From Nocardioidaceae bacterium (lineage in GTDB: Bacteria > Actinomycetota > Actinomycetes > Propionibacteriales > Nocardioidaceae): a stretch of DNA of 15,312 nucleotides. Shown in pieces: positions 6,941 to 13,910 of the stretch (its first letter is position 1; each line of letters starts with the position of its first letter). Location: contig JACCZI010000095.1 in assembly GCA_013696015.1 (NCBI GenBank), positions 1 through 15,312 on the forward strand, written 5' to 3'. The translations under genes were made by a program, and so were the position numbers. Under the pieces are notes generated by a model. The model was given only the letters and a program-made list of their open reading frames with translations. It was not told the DNA's origin and searched no databases.

Positions 6941-8092
6941 ATGAGCCCGGACTACTACGAGATCCTCGGGGTCGACCGGCAGGCGACCCCCGAGGAGATC
7001 AAGCGCGCCTACCGGCGGCTCGCGCGACAGCTGCACCCGGATGTGAACTCCGACCCGGGCAGCCACGAGCAGTTCAAGATCGTCACGGCGGCGTACGAGG
7101 TGCTGTCAGACCCGCAGAAGCGACAGATCCACGACCTGGGTGGCGATCCGCTCAGCGCAGCCGGTGCCGGGGGCGGCTACGGTGCGGGGTTCACATTCAC
7201 CGACATCATGGACGCCTTCTTCGGTCAGACCGGCACGCGTGGACCCCGACCACGGATGCGCCGCGGCCAGGACGCGCTCATCCGGCTCGACGTCGACCTC
7301 GCCGAGGCGGCGTTCGGGACCTCGCGTGAGCTCAAGGTCGACACAGCGGTGGTGTGTGGCACTTGCCACGGCAGCGGCGCGCACGAAGGGTCGGAGCCGG
7401 TGGGCTGCGAGACCTGTCGCGGGCGAGGCGAGGTGGCGCAGGTGCAGCGCTCCTTCCTCGGCGAGATCCGCACCGCGCGCCCCTGCCCGGCCTGCCGCGG
7501 CTACGGGACGGTGATCCCCAACCCGTGCGACGAGTGCGGCGGTGACGGCCGGGTCCGTGCCCGGCGGGCGATCCAGGTCAAGCTCCCCGCCGGGGTCGAC
7601 ACCGGCACCCGGGTGCAGCTGTCCGGCGATGGCGAGGTCGGCCCGGGTGGTGGGCCGGCCGGCGACCTCTACGTCGAGATCGACGTCGCCCCGCACCCGT
7701 TCTTCACGCGCCACGGCGACGACCTGCTCTGCGATGTCACGATCCCGATGACCGCTGCGGCGCTCGGGACCAGCATTGAGCTGCCGACGCTGGACGGCGA
7801 GACGGGTGCCCCCGAGATCGATCCGACCGTGCCGCTCGAGGTTCCCGCCGGCACCCAGTCGGGGGAGCAGACGGTGGTCCGAGCCCGCGGTGTGCCTCGG
7901 CTGCGAGGGACCGGTCGCGGCGATCTGGTCGTGCGCGTCGTCGTGGAGACGCCGACCCGGCTGGACCGCGATGAGGAGGACCTGCTGCGCCGGCTGGCAG
8001 TCCTGCGCGGCGAGGAGCAGCCCACTGGGCGGGTGACGCGTCCGGCGCGTGGCGTCTTCGGGCGACTGCGTGACGCGCTCGGCTTCGACTGA
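6941..8092 (+). CDS. dnaJ: Molecular chaperone DnaJ (DnaJ2 type)
   Basis: A 383-residue type I Hsp40 co-chaperone. It stimulates DnaK ATPase activity and delivers unfolded proteins in the cytoplasm. The J domain (about 3-66) has HPD at 32-34. A short Gly/Phe-rich linker follows (GAGGGYGAGFTFTD), then four zinc-finger repeats: CGTCHGSG (139-146), CETCRGRG (156-163), CPACRGYG (182-189) and CDECGGDG (196-203). The C-terminal substrate-binding domains come next (VKLPAGVDTGTRVQLSGDG...). A TTG three codons upstream (6932) could also be read, but the ATG at 6941 fits the family N-terminus (SPDYYEILGV). Its ribosome binding site is poor. Its position directly after hrcA is typical of the second actinobacterial DnaJ, separate from the dnaK-grpE-dnaJ1 operon. 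rsmE follows after only 5 bp. Confidence 0.96.
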   Translation: MSPDYYEILGVDRQATPEEIKRAYRRLARQLHPDVNSDPGSHEQFKIVTAAYEVLSDPQKRQIHDLGGDPLSAAGAGGGYGAGFTFTDIMDAFFGQTGTRGPRPRMRRGQDALIRLDVDLAEAAFGTSRELKVDTAVVCGTCHGSGAHEGSEPVGCETCRGRGEVAQVQRSFLGEIRTARPCPACRGYGTVIPNPCDECGGDGRVRARRAIQVKLPAGVDTGTRVQLSGDGEVGPGGGPAGDLYVEIDVAPHPFFTRHGDDLLCDVTIPMTAAALGTSIELPTLDGETGAPEIDPTVPLEVPAGTQSGEQTVVRARGVPRLRGTGRGDLVVRVVVETPTRLDRDEEDLLRRLAVLRGEEQPTGRVTRPARGVFGRLRDALGFD

Positions 8093-8097
8093 GCGCC

Positions 8098-8826
8098 ATG
8101 TCTGTGCCGGTGTTCTGGCTGCCAGCGGGTGAGATCGGACCCGGTGCGCCGCTCACGTTGGCTGGAGCCGAGGGGCATCACGCGGCCGATGTCCGTCGGC
8201 TTCGGCCCGGTGAGGCGGTCGAGCTGGTCGACGGGGCTGGGGTGCGTGCCTGTGGCCGGGTCGCGTCGGTCGAACCCGGTTCGTTGCGCATCGACGTCGA
8301 GACGGTCACCCGTGAGCCGGCGCCGGCGCCGCGCCTCGTCGTGGTGCAGGCGCTGCCGAAGGGCAACCGCGGTGAGCTCGCTGTTGGGTTGCTGACGGAG
8401 GTCGGCGTCGACGTGATCGTTCCCTGGGCGGCGGCTCGGTGCGTGACGCAGTGGCGGGGTGAGCGGTCGGAGAAGGCGCTGGCGCGTTGGCGCTCGACGG
8501 CGCGTGAGGCGGCCAAGCAGTCGCGTCGGGCGTGGGCGCCGCTTGTCGCGCCGCTGGCGACGACCGCGCAGGTCCGGTCGCTGGTGGACGATGCCGCTCT
8601 GGCGCTGGTGCTGCACGAGAGCGCCCCGGGTGGCCTGCCTGACGACATCCCTGACATCGGGGACGTCGTCGTGGTCGTCGGGCCCGAGGGCGGCGTTACC
8701 GATGACGAGCTGGAGACGTTCGCCGCTGCCCACGTCGTACGCATGGGCGAAAGCGTGCTGCGGACGTCGACCGCCGGTGTCGTCGCAGCCGCCGCCCTCC
8801 TCAGCCGCACTCCCCGCTGGGGCTGA
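8098..8826 (+). CDS. rsmE: 16S rRNA (uracil(1498)-N(3))-methyltransferase RsmE
   Basis: A 242-residue SPOUT-class methyltransferase that uses SAM to make m3U1498 in 16S rRNA of the 30S subunit. The N-terminal part (about 1-70) is the PUA-like RNA-binding domain (VFWLPAGE, GAEGHHAADVRRLRPGE). The SPOUT domain follows from the LVVVQALPKGNRGELAVGLLTEVGVD segment, with REAAKQSRR in the middle, the SAM-loop GPEGG at 195-199 and the knot element MGESVLRTSTA at 216-226. RTSTA in place of the proteobacterial RTETA appears normal for actinobacteria. The ATG lies 5 bp after the dnaJ stop, so it is co-transcribed with the heat-shock pair. It converges on the minus-strand Gmad2-protein gene 151 bp away; that gap shows no gene and only a weak inverted repeat. 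Confidence 0.95.
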   Translation: MSVPVFWLPAGEIGPGAPLTLAGAEGHHAADVRRLRPGEAVELVDGAGVRACGRVASVEPGSLRIDVETVTREPAPAPRLVVVQALPKGNRGELAVGLLTEVGVDVIVPWAAARCVTQWRGERSEKALARWRSTAREAAKQSRRAWAPLVAPLATTAQVRSLVDDAALALVLHESAPGGLPDDIPDIGDVVVVVGPEGGVTDDELETFAAAHVVRMGESVLRTSTAGVVAAAALLSRTPRWG

Positions 8827-8977
8827 CCTCGCGTGAGAGGCGGTGTGCAACCGATCCGGCCGCATACGACAACCCGTCCGCTCACGACACCCCGCAATTG
8901 GTGCGAACATGACGTGCTTCCGCACTGACCCGGTCACCTTCCCGCCAATTGACGATGGCTGCGTCGCGAACCGGGGT

Positions 8978-9958
8978 TCATTCGACGGTGAAGTCCTTGG
9001 TGTCGAGGTTGATGACCTTGCCATTCTCCGCGGAGTACTCGAACGCCTCGATGGTGTAGTCGCCTGCGGGGAGCCGCACGTCGAAGGAGAAGGGCTCCAG
9101 ATCCGCCATCGCCCCACCGGTGGTGAAGCCCTCCTTGACCACCTCTTCGGCCGCGAGCACGCGCCAACTGATCGTGCCCTCGAAGCCGCGTCCGATGCCT
9201 TCAACCGTGACCGGGGACCTCAATGCGTCGCCCTGTCTCGGCGACTGAATCTGAATCGGCGCTTGCGCCTCAGCGTCACGCCTGACGGGCATGTCGACCC
9301 GCGCAGTCAGCACGTCTTTGACTGGGTTCCCGGCCATGGTCAGCAGCACCGGCGCGTCACTGTCGAGGGCGCCCTGCACCGTCCACACCAACTGCTGCGA
9401 GAACAGACGAGGGTCGAACGCCCAGTCGAGGTCCACAGTGTCGCCCCAGGGATTGTCGACCGGCCCGCTGAAGTCGACAGCGATGACTCCGTCGCGTTCG
9501 ACGATCTGGCTTGCCGTTACCGAAGCGACGACCTCGGGGACGATTCCGCGAGATGACTCTTCGAGACGGGACCAGATGTTGGTGTAGTCGGGGTCCGCCG
9601 GCGTCGTAACGAGTAAGGCGGTCACAGCGTCAAGCCCGGGGTTACCGGTGTCGGGCGCGGTGGCTCTCTCGCTGACAAGTTTTCCGTCCCGATTGATGAA
9701 GTACAGCTCGACCGACGACGTGGCTGCGATGGGTGGCTCGACCGCCGCGTTGTCGTCGAGCACGACAAAGGCGAACGCAGCTACCAACGCACCCGCCGCC
9801 AGAGCACCGCCGACGACCGGCCACCCCCGTGGCCGCCGCGCCGGAGCCTGCCGGGTACGGGCCAGGATCGACTGCAGTCGCGGCTCGGGGCGTACCCGCT
9901 CCGCCTCCTCGTGCAGGGCGCGGGTCAGCCGCGTACCGATGTCGTCGCGTTCATTCAT
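8978..9958 (-). CDS. Single-pass membrane protein with GerMN- and Gmad2-like domains
   Basis: A 326-residue protein. The first 45 residues are cytoplasmic, charged and helical (ALHEEAERVRPEPRLQSILART). One transmembrane helix follows at about 46-67 (WPVVGGALAAGALVAAFAFVVL), and the remainder should be outside the membrane. Residues 83-215 resemble the GerMN (sporulation/germination) fold: VELYFINRDGKLVSE, then a central GVIAVDFSG strand and the QQLVWTV helix. Residues 235-326 resemble Gmad2, an immunoglobulin-like domain (IQIQSPRQGDALRSPVTVEG to the C-terminus). Its ATG overlaps the stop of the ECF sigma gene (ATGA), so the two are translationally coupled. This position and the short cytoplasmic tail suggest a sensor or anti-sigma-like role, but no canonical zinc anti-sigma motif is seen. 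Such domains also occur in non-sporulating actinobacteria, so germination is not implied. Confidence 0.8.
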   Translation of the reverse strand: MNERDDIGTRLTRALHEEAERVRPEPRLQSILARTRQAPARRPRGWPVVGGALAAGALVAAFAFVVLDDNAAVEPPIAATSSVELYFINRDGKLVSERATAPDTGNPGLDAVTALLVTTPADPDYTNIWSRLEESSRGIVPEVVASVTASQIVERDGVIAVDFSGPVDNPWGDTVDLDWAFDPRLFSQQLVWTVQGALDSDAPVLLTMAGNPVKDVLTARVDMPVRRDAEAQAPIQIQSPRQGDALRSPVTVEGIGRGFEGTISWRVLAAEEVVKEGFTTGGAMADLEPFSFDVRLPAGDYTIEAFEYSAENGKVINLDTKDFTVE

Positions 9959-10455
9959 CGGGCATCTCCCCAGGTCGTGCGCAGCGCGGCGAGGCCGCGT
10001 GAGCTGTGGCTCTTGACCGCCCCGCGGCTGATACGCAGCGTGTCGGCGATGTCGGCCTCGGACAGGTCGAGGTAGTAGCGCAACACCAGCACTTCGCGTT
10101 GCCGCTGCGGCAAGGCGTCCAACGCGACCAGCACCTCAGCCCTCCGCTCGCCCTCCACGGCGGTGTCCTCGGCGCTCGGCACCGAGCGGGCGGGGTCGGG
10201 CCGGTGCCGCGCTGCGACTTCTCGTCGGCGCAGCACCGACCGCGAGCGGTTGACCACCGCAACGCGGAGGTACGCCTCGGCTTTGTCCGGGTCGCGGAGC
10301 CGCCCCCACTTTCCGTGCATGGCGACGAAGCAGTCCTGCACGATCTCCTCGGCGATGCCCTGGTCGTGCACCAGCAGCGTGGCCAGCCGTACCAGCCGTG
10401 CGTAGTGCGCCGCATACAGCGAACTGACCGCCTCGTCGGCGCCCCAGGTCGTCAT
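9955..10455 (-). CDS. ECF RNA polymerase sigma factor (SigE family)
   Basis: A 166-residue group 4 sigma factor that would redirect RNA polymerase to a stress or envelope regulon. Region 2 spans about 10-78 (SLYAAHYARLVRLATLLV, then DPDKAEAYLRVAVVNRSRSVLRRR) and region 4 about 106-159, with LPQRQREVLVLRYYLDLSEADIADTL and the recognition helix ISRGAVKSHSSRGLAAL. It lacks the sigma-70 region 1 and 3 domains and matches the size of actinobacterial 'SigE family' ECF factors. The frame is open upstream to 10665, but I choose the ATG at 10455 because AGGAAGG (10467-10461) lies 5 bases upstream and the protein then starts at region 2. The stop overlaps the next gene by 4 bp. It diverges from the HIT gene across a 124-bp spacer with an inverted repeat. 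Confidence 0.92.
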   Translation of the reverse strand: MTTWGADEAVSSLYAAHYARLVRLATLLVHDQGIAEEIVQDCFVAMHGKWGRLRDPDKAEAYLRVAVVNRSRSVLRRREVAARHRPDPARSVPSAEDTAVEGERRAEVLVALDALPQRQREVLVLRYYLDLSEADIADTLRISRGAVKSHSSRGLAALRTTWGDAR

Positions 10456-10522
10456 CGCGCCCTTCCTGGCCACGGCGCGTCGGGCCCGGAGGGCCGAGTA
10501 GGTTGCCGCCATACCTAGATGA

Positions 10523-10561
10523 CGCACCGGGCTCGGTTCGGGTTTACACCACGCCGGTGCG
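10523..10561. promoter_or_regulatory. 8-bp inverted repeat between divergent sigma-factor and HIT genes
   Basis: CGCACCGG (10523-10530) and CCGGTGCG (10554-10561) are exact reverse complements, 23 bp apart (31 bp between arm starts, about three helical turns). It lies in the only spacer between the sigma factor and the HIT gene, where promoters in both directions must sit. A regulator binding site is possible, but GC-rich matches of this length can arise by chance. Confidence 0.3.
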
Positions 10562-10568
10562 AGGGAGT

Positions 10569-10575
10569 GGGAGGG
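10569..10575 (+). promoter_or_regulatory. Ribosome binding site of the HIT gene
   Basis: GGGAGGG lies 4 bases before the ATG at 10580 and fixes that start. Confidence 0.6.
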
Positions 10576-10579
10576 CCTC

Positions 10580-10930
10580 ATGGCGAGCGAGTCGGGCTGC
10601 GTGTTCTGCTCGGTGGTGAGCGGAGACATCTCGGCCGACATGGTGATCGAGAACGAGCTCGCCATTGCGTTCCGCGACCTCGACCCGCAGGCTCCGACCC
10701 ATGTGCTGGTGGTCCCGCGAGCCCATCAACCCGACATCGCCAGCTTGGCGCAGGCCGAACCCGACGCGGCGAACGCGCTGCTCACTACGGCCCGAGAGGC
10801 CGCCGCGCACGACGGCCACGGCGACGCGTACCGCCTGGTCTTCAACACCGGAGCCGAGGTCGGGCAGTCGGTCTTCCACTGCCACGGCCATGTCATGGCC
10901 GGGCGGTCGTTCGCGTGGCCACCGGGATGA
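10580..10930 (+). CDS. HIT family protein (HINT-type nucleotide phosphoramidase/hydrolase)
   Basis: A 116-residue cytoplasmic protein of the histidine-triad superfamily. The active-site motif is HCHGH near the C-terminus, in SVFHCHGHVMAGRSFAWPPG, and the nucleotide-binding fold begins CVFCSVVSGDISADMVIENE. THVLVVPRAH is the typical second strand/helix segment. HINT-type proteins hydrolyse nucleoside phosphoramidates such as aminoacyl-AMP adducts; the physiological substrate is not known from sequence. Length is typical. A strong GGGAGGG site precedes the ATG. The stop overlaps the ATG of the beta-lactamase-fold gene (ATGA), so the two are translationally coupled. HIT genes a little upstream of phoH-ybeY are common in actinobacteria, which supports chromosomal rather than accessory status. 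Confidence 0.93.
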   Translation: MASESGCVFCSVVSGDISADMVIENELAIAFRDLDPQAPTHVLVVPRAHQPDIASLAQAEPDAANALLTTAREAAAHDGHGDAYRLVFNTGAEVGQSVFHCHGHVMAGRSFAWPPG

Positions 10931-12270
10931 GTCCCCGAGTCCCCGATGCCGTCCGGCGAGACCTCGACCGCCTGGTGGCCGAGCAGCAGGCGGAGCACCG
11001 CATACCCGGGCTGCTCGCAGGAGTCGTACGCGACGGGCAGGTGCTGTGGCGAGGCGCGGTCGGCGCTGCTGACGTCGCCGAACCCGACGAGCCGCCGACG
11101 CCGGACACGCAGTATGCGATCGGCTCGATCACCAAGACCTTCACCGCAACGTTGGTGATGGCGCTGCGTGACGAGGGCCGCCTCGAGCTCGATGACACGC
11201 TCCGCGACCACCTGCCCGGCACGAAGCACGAGCACGTCACCGTACGGCGCATGCTGGCCCATGCCTCGGGGCTACAGCGCGAACCGGTCGGCGACGTATG
11301 GGACAGCCTGCAACACCCCACCACCGACGGCCTGCTGCAGGGGTTGGAGCAGGCCGAGCAGGTGCTGCCCCCGCGAGGGCGATGGCACTACTCGAACCTG
11401 GCGTACTCCCTGCTCGGCGAAGTCGTGTCCCGGGTCGACGGACGGCCATGGGCGACCGCGTTACGCGAGCGGATCCTGGAGCCGTTGGGCATGGGCCGCA
11501 CCTCAACGATGCCCGAGGGCAGGGCCGCTGTCGGGTACTACGCCGATCCGTTCGCCGACGCGGTGGAGCCACAGCCGGTCAACGACCTTGAGGCAATGGC
11601 GCCGGCCGGGGCACTGTGGTCGACGCTGGACGATCTGACTCGCTGGGCGCAGTTCCTCGCCAAGGGCGACGACGCCGTGCTCAAGGGCGATACGGTCGAG
11701 GAGATGGCCCAGGTCCAGATCATGGCCGACACCCGGAAATGGACGCTGGCATGGGGGCTGGGGCTGGAGCTGTTCCGCGTCGGCGATCGCATCCTGGTCG
11801 GGCACACCGGCGGCATGCCGGGCTTCCTGACCGCGGTCACAGTGCACAAGGAGTCGGGCACCGCCGGGATCGTGCTGGCAAACTCTCTCGGCGACCTCGA
11901 TCCGGGCAGCGTCGCCGGGAAGCTGGTCGGCACGCTGCTCGACGCGGATCCGCCGCTGGCAGAGCCGTGGCGCCCCGGTCACGGCGTACCCGACCACCTG
12001 CGCGCTGTGATGGGTCGGTGGTGGTCGGAGGGGTCACCTTTCGAGTTTTTCGTGCGGAACGGCAACCTGCACGCGAGGGCGGAGTCGGCGCCGAGGACGG
12101 TGCCGCCAGCGGTGTTCGAGCGCATCGACGAGGTGACATTCCGTACCGTCTCGGGGCGCGAACAGGGCGAGCTGCTGCGGCTGACGTACGGCGACGGCGG
12201 CGCGGTAACCGTCATGCACTGGGCGACGTACCGCGTGACTCGCGGGCCCGAGGCGTTCGGCGCCGACTGA
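10927..12270 (+). CDS. Serine hydrolase of the beta-lactamase (class C / CubicO) family
   Basis: A 447-residue serine hydrolase with the penicillin-binding/beta-lactamase fold. The catalytic SxxK is SITK with S67 and K70 (YAIGSITKTFTATLVMAL), the second motif YxN is Y155-S156-N157 (HYSNLAYSLLGE), and the third is H293-T294-G295 (VGHTGGMPGF). HTG in place of KTG is usual in CubicO/EstB-type esterases and peptidases, so true beta-lactam resistance should not be assumed. No signal peptide or transmembrane segment is visible, so it is probably cytoplasmic. A C-terminal extension after about residue 345 (WRPGHGVPDHLRAVMGRWW...) resembles the beta-barrel-like domain of some family members. The frame is open upstream, but the ATG at 10927 overlaps the HIT stop (ATGA) and matches the family start. 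Translation is probably coupled to the HIT gene. A hairpin follows the stop. Confidence 0.88.
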   Translation: MSPRVPDAVRRDLDRLVAEQQAEHRIPGLLAGVVRDGQVLWRGAVGAADVAEPDEPPTPDTQYAIGSITKTFTATLVMALRDEGRLELDDTLRDHLPGTKHEHVTVRRMLAHASGLQREPVGDVWDSLQHPTTDGLLQGLEQAEQVLPPRGRWHYSNLAYSLLGEVVSRVDGRPWATALRERILEPLGMGRTSTMPEGRAAVGYYADPFADAVEPQPVNDLEAMAPAGALWSTLDDLTRWAQFLAKGDDAVLKGDTVEEMAQVQIMADTRKWTLAWGLGLELFRVGDRILVGHTGGMPGFLTAVTVHKESGTAGIVLANSLGDLDPGSVAGKLVGTLLDADPPLAEPWRPGHGVPDHLRAVMGRWWSEGSPFEFFVRNGNLHARAESAPRTVPPAVFERIDEVTFRTVSGREQGELLRLTYGDGGAVTVMHWATYRVTRGPEAFGAD

Positions 12271-12295
12271 CCGACTGACCGGCCGGGTCGGTTGG
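12271..12295 (+). terminator. Hairpin terminator after the beta-lactamase-fold gene
   Basis: CCGACTGACC (12271-12280) pairs with GGTCGGTTGG (12286-12295) around a 5-base GGCCG loop. All ten positions pair in plus-strand RNA if two G-U wobbles are allowed; in minus-strand RNA those would be C-A mismatches, so the structure is tuned to plus-strand transcription. It begins right after the stop codon. No T-run follows. Confidence 0.5.
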
Positions 12296-12304
12296 CCGTA
12301 GCAT
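12275..12304 (+). promoter_or_regulatory. Putative sigma-A-type promoter of the phoH operon
   Basis: A -35-like CTGACC (12275-12280, five of six to TTGACC) is separated by 18 bp from TAGCAT (12299-12304), which fits the actinobacterial -10 pattern TANNNT. A start about 7 bases on would give a leader of roughly 50 bases before phoH. The -35 lies inside the preceding terminator stem. Confidence 0.4.
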
Positions 12305-12360
12305 GGGAGCGGCACACAACACCGCCGACACGGGAGGACGGCCCTCACCACAGGGCGCCG

Positions 12361-13392
12361 ATGGCCGAACAGACCACGACACAGCACACGATCACGATCC
12401 CCGCGAGCATCCCGATGGTGGCACTGCTCGGGCCCCGGGACGAGTTCCTGCGGATCATTGAGCGCGACTTCACCGCCGATGTCCATGCTCGCGGCAACAC
12501 GGTGACGATCACCGGCGCAGTCGCTGAGGCGGCCCTCGTCGAGCGTCTCCTCGACGAGCTGGTCACGATGATCCGCACCGGCCAGGGACTGACCGCCGAG
12601 ACCGTCGAGAGGTCGATCGGCATGCTGCGGACCGAGACACAGGAGCGCCCGGCCGATGTCTTGAGCCTCAACATCCTGTCCAACCGCGGTCGTACCATCC
12701 GACCCAAGACGCTGAACCAGAAGCGCTACGTGGACGCAATCGACAAGCACACGATCGTTTTCGGCATCGGCCCGGCCGGGACCGGCAAGACCTACCTCGC
12801 GATGGCCAAGGCCGTCCAGGCGCTCCAGGCCAAGGAGGTCAACCGGATCATCTTGACCCGACCGGCCGTCGAGGCGGGGGAGCGACTCGGATTCCTGCCC
12901 GGCACGCTGAGCGAGAAGATCGACCCCTACCTGCGCCCGTTGTACGACGCGCTGCACGACATGATCGACCCGGAGACGATTCCCAAGCTGCTCACGGCCG
13001 GCACGATCGAGGTCGCGCCGCTGGCCTACATGCGCGGCCGCAGCCTCAACGACGCGTTCATCATCCTGGACGAGGCGCAGAACTCCTCGGCCGAGCAGAT
13101 GAAGATGTTCCTGACGCGGCTCGGCTTCGGCTCCAAGATGGTGGTGACCGGCGATGTCACCCAGGTCGACCTGCCGGCCGGCACCCACAGCGGGCTGCGT
13201 GTCGTCGAGGGCATTCTGGGTGACGTGACCGACGTCTACTTCATCCGGCTGACCAGCCACGACGTGGTCCGGCACAAGCTCGTCGGGCGGATCGTCGCGG
13301 CGTACGACCGCTACGAGGCCGACCGAGCGAGCCCGGACTCCGGAGCCTCTGACCTGGCGCAGCCGCGACCGCGTCGGACCGGACGGTCGTGA
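12361..13392 (+). CDS. PhoH family ATPase
   Basis: A 343-residue cytoplasmic P-loop ATPase of the PhoH/PhoL family, thought to act in RNA metabolism; its conserved pairing with YbeY suggests a role in rRNA maturation or ribosome quality control. The N-terminal ~100 residues carry a KH-like region (PMVALLGPRDEFLRIIERDFTADVHARGNTVTITG). Walker A is GPAGTGKT at 137-144 and Walker B FIILDEAQN at 233-241 with D237 and E238. The sensor-like segment KMVVTGDVTQVDLP and the SGLRVVEGIL run complete the family core. The frame opens earlier at 12292, but the ATG at 12361 fits the family start. The ribosome binding site is ambiguous: GGGAGG (12332-12337) is 23 bases away and AGGGCG (12352-12357) is close but weak. 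The stop overlaps a possible GTG of ybeY. Confidence 0.94.
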   Translation: MAEQTTTQHTITIPASIPMVALLGPRDEFLRIIERDFTADVHARGNTVTITGAVAEAALVERLLDELVTMIRTGQGLTAETVERSIGMLRTETQERPADVLSLNILSNRGRTIRPKTLNQKRYVDAIDKHTIVFGIGPAGTGKTYLAMAKAVQALQAKEVNRIILTRPAVEAGERLGFLPGTLSEKIDPYLRPLYDALHDMIDPETIPKLLTAGTIEVAPLAYMRGRSLNDAFIILDEAQNSSAEQMKMFLTRLGFGSKMVVTGDVTQVDLPAGTHSGLRVVEGILGDVTDVYFIRLTSHDVVRHKLVGRIVAAYDRYEADRASPDSGASDLAQPRPRRTGRS

Positions 13393-13412
13393 CCGGGGAC
13401 CACGAGGGCGAC

Positions 13413-13910
13413 ATGGACGTAGATGTGTTGGACGAGTCGGGTGCCGGTGTCGACGTGGTCGAGCTGACCCGGCTGGCGCGCTTCGTCATGTCACGAATGC
13501 GGCTGCACCCGGCCACACAGATGTGCCTGCGCCTGGTCGACGAGGCGACGATGGCGGCACTCAACGAGCGCTGGATGGACAGCGCGGAGCCGACAGATGT
13601 GTTGGCGTTCCCGATGGACGAGCTGTCGTCCGGGCGGCCTGGTCAGGAACCCGACGAGGGCTACCTTGGCGACGTGGCGCTGTGTCCTCAGGTCGCCCGG
13701 AGGCAGGCCACCGAGCACGGTCACAAACCGATCGAGGAGATCAGACTGCTGACGGTGCATGGGATCCTGCACCTGCTCGGCTACGACCACACCGAGCCTG
13801 ACGAGCATGCCGCAATGTTCGGGTTGCAGGCGAGGCTGCTCGCCGAGTGGCAGGGCGTCCGCGTCGGCGAGAGCGTCGAGCCGGCCGCTGGCCGAGGTCG
13901 TCCGGCGTGA
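13413..13910 (+). CDS. ybeY: rRNA maturation endoribonuclease YbeY
   Basis: A 165-residue single-strand endoribonuclease involved in 16S rRNA 3'-end maturation and ribosome quality control. The zinc site is the diagnostic HGxLHLxGYDH motif, here HGILHLLGYDH with H116, H120 and H126. Other hallmarks are LRLVDEATMAALNERWM, PTDVLAFPMDE and GYLGDVALCPQVA. I use the ATG at 13413 (MDVDVLDESG, the usual YbeY start) with GAGGG 4 bases upstream. The alternative GTG at 13389 overlaps the phoH stop (GTGA) and would add eight hydrophilic residues (173 aa). The next gene starts with a GTG that overlaps the ybeY stop, so phoH-ybeY-CNNM is one operon with probable translational coupling. Confidence 0.95.
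   Translation: MDVDVLDESGAGVDVVELTRLARFVMSRMRLHPATQMCLRLVDEATMAALNERWMDSAEPTDVLAFPMDELSSGRPGQEPDEGYLGDVALCPQVARRQATEHGHKPIEEIRLLTVHGILHLLGYDHTEPDEHAAMFGLQARLLAEWQGVRVGESVEPAAGRGRPA

Noticed and set aside
7669..9204. A 511-codon minus-strand open frame across dnaJ, rsmE and the following spacer
   Set aside because: It is Ser/Arg/Pro-rich low-complexity translation antisense to two well-identified genes, with no recognisable domain.
8843..9556. A plus-strand open frame of 237 codons opposite the Gmad2 protein
   Set aside because: The minus-strand protein has a transmembrane helix, recognisable domains and a coupled start; the plus-strand translation has no family features.
10456..10665. N-terminal extension of the ECF sigma factor to 10665
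   Set aside because: It would overlap the HIT gene on the other strand, and a good AGGAAGG site supports the ATG at 10455.
10519..10926. N-terminal extension of the beta-lactamase-fold protein upstream of 10927
   Set aside because: The added residues are a shadow of the HIT gene; the ATGA overlap gives a natural start at 10927.
12034..13275. A 413-codon open frame on the minus strand across phoH and the end of the beta-lactamase-fold gene
   Set aside because: It is antisense to PhoH with intact Walker motifs, its composition (rich in His, Asp, Arg, Gln, Val) is that of a shadow frame in GC-rich DNA, and it crosses two plus-strand genes and their spacer.
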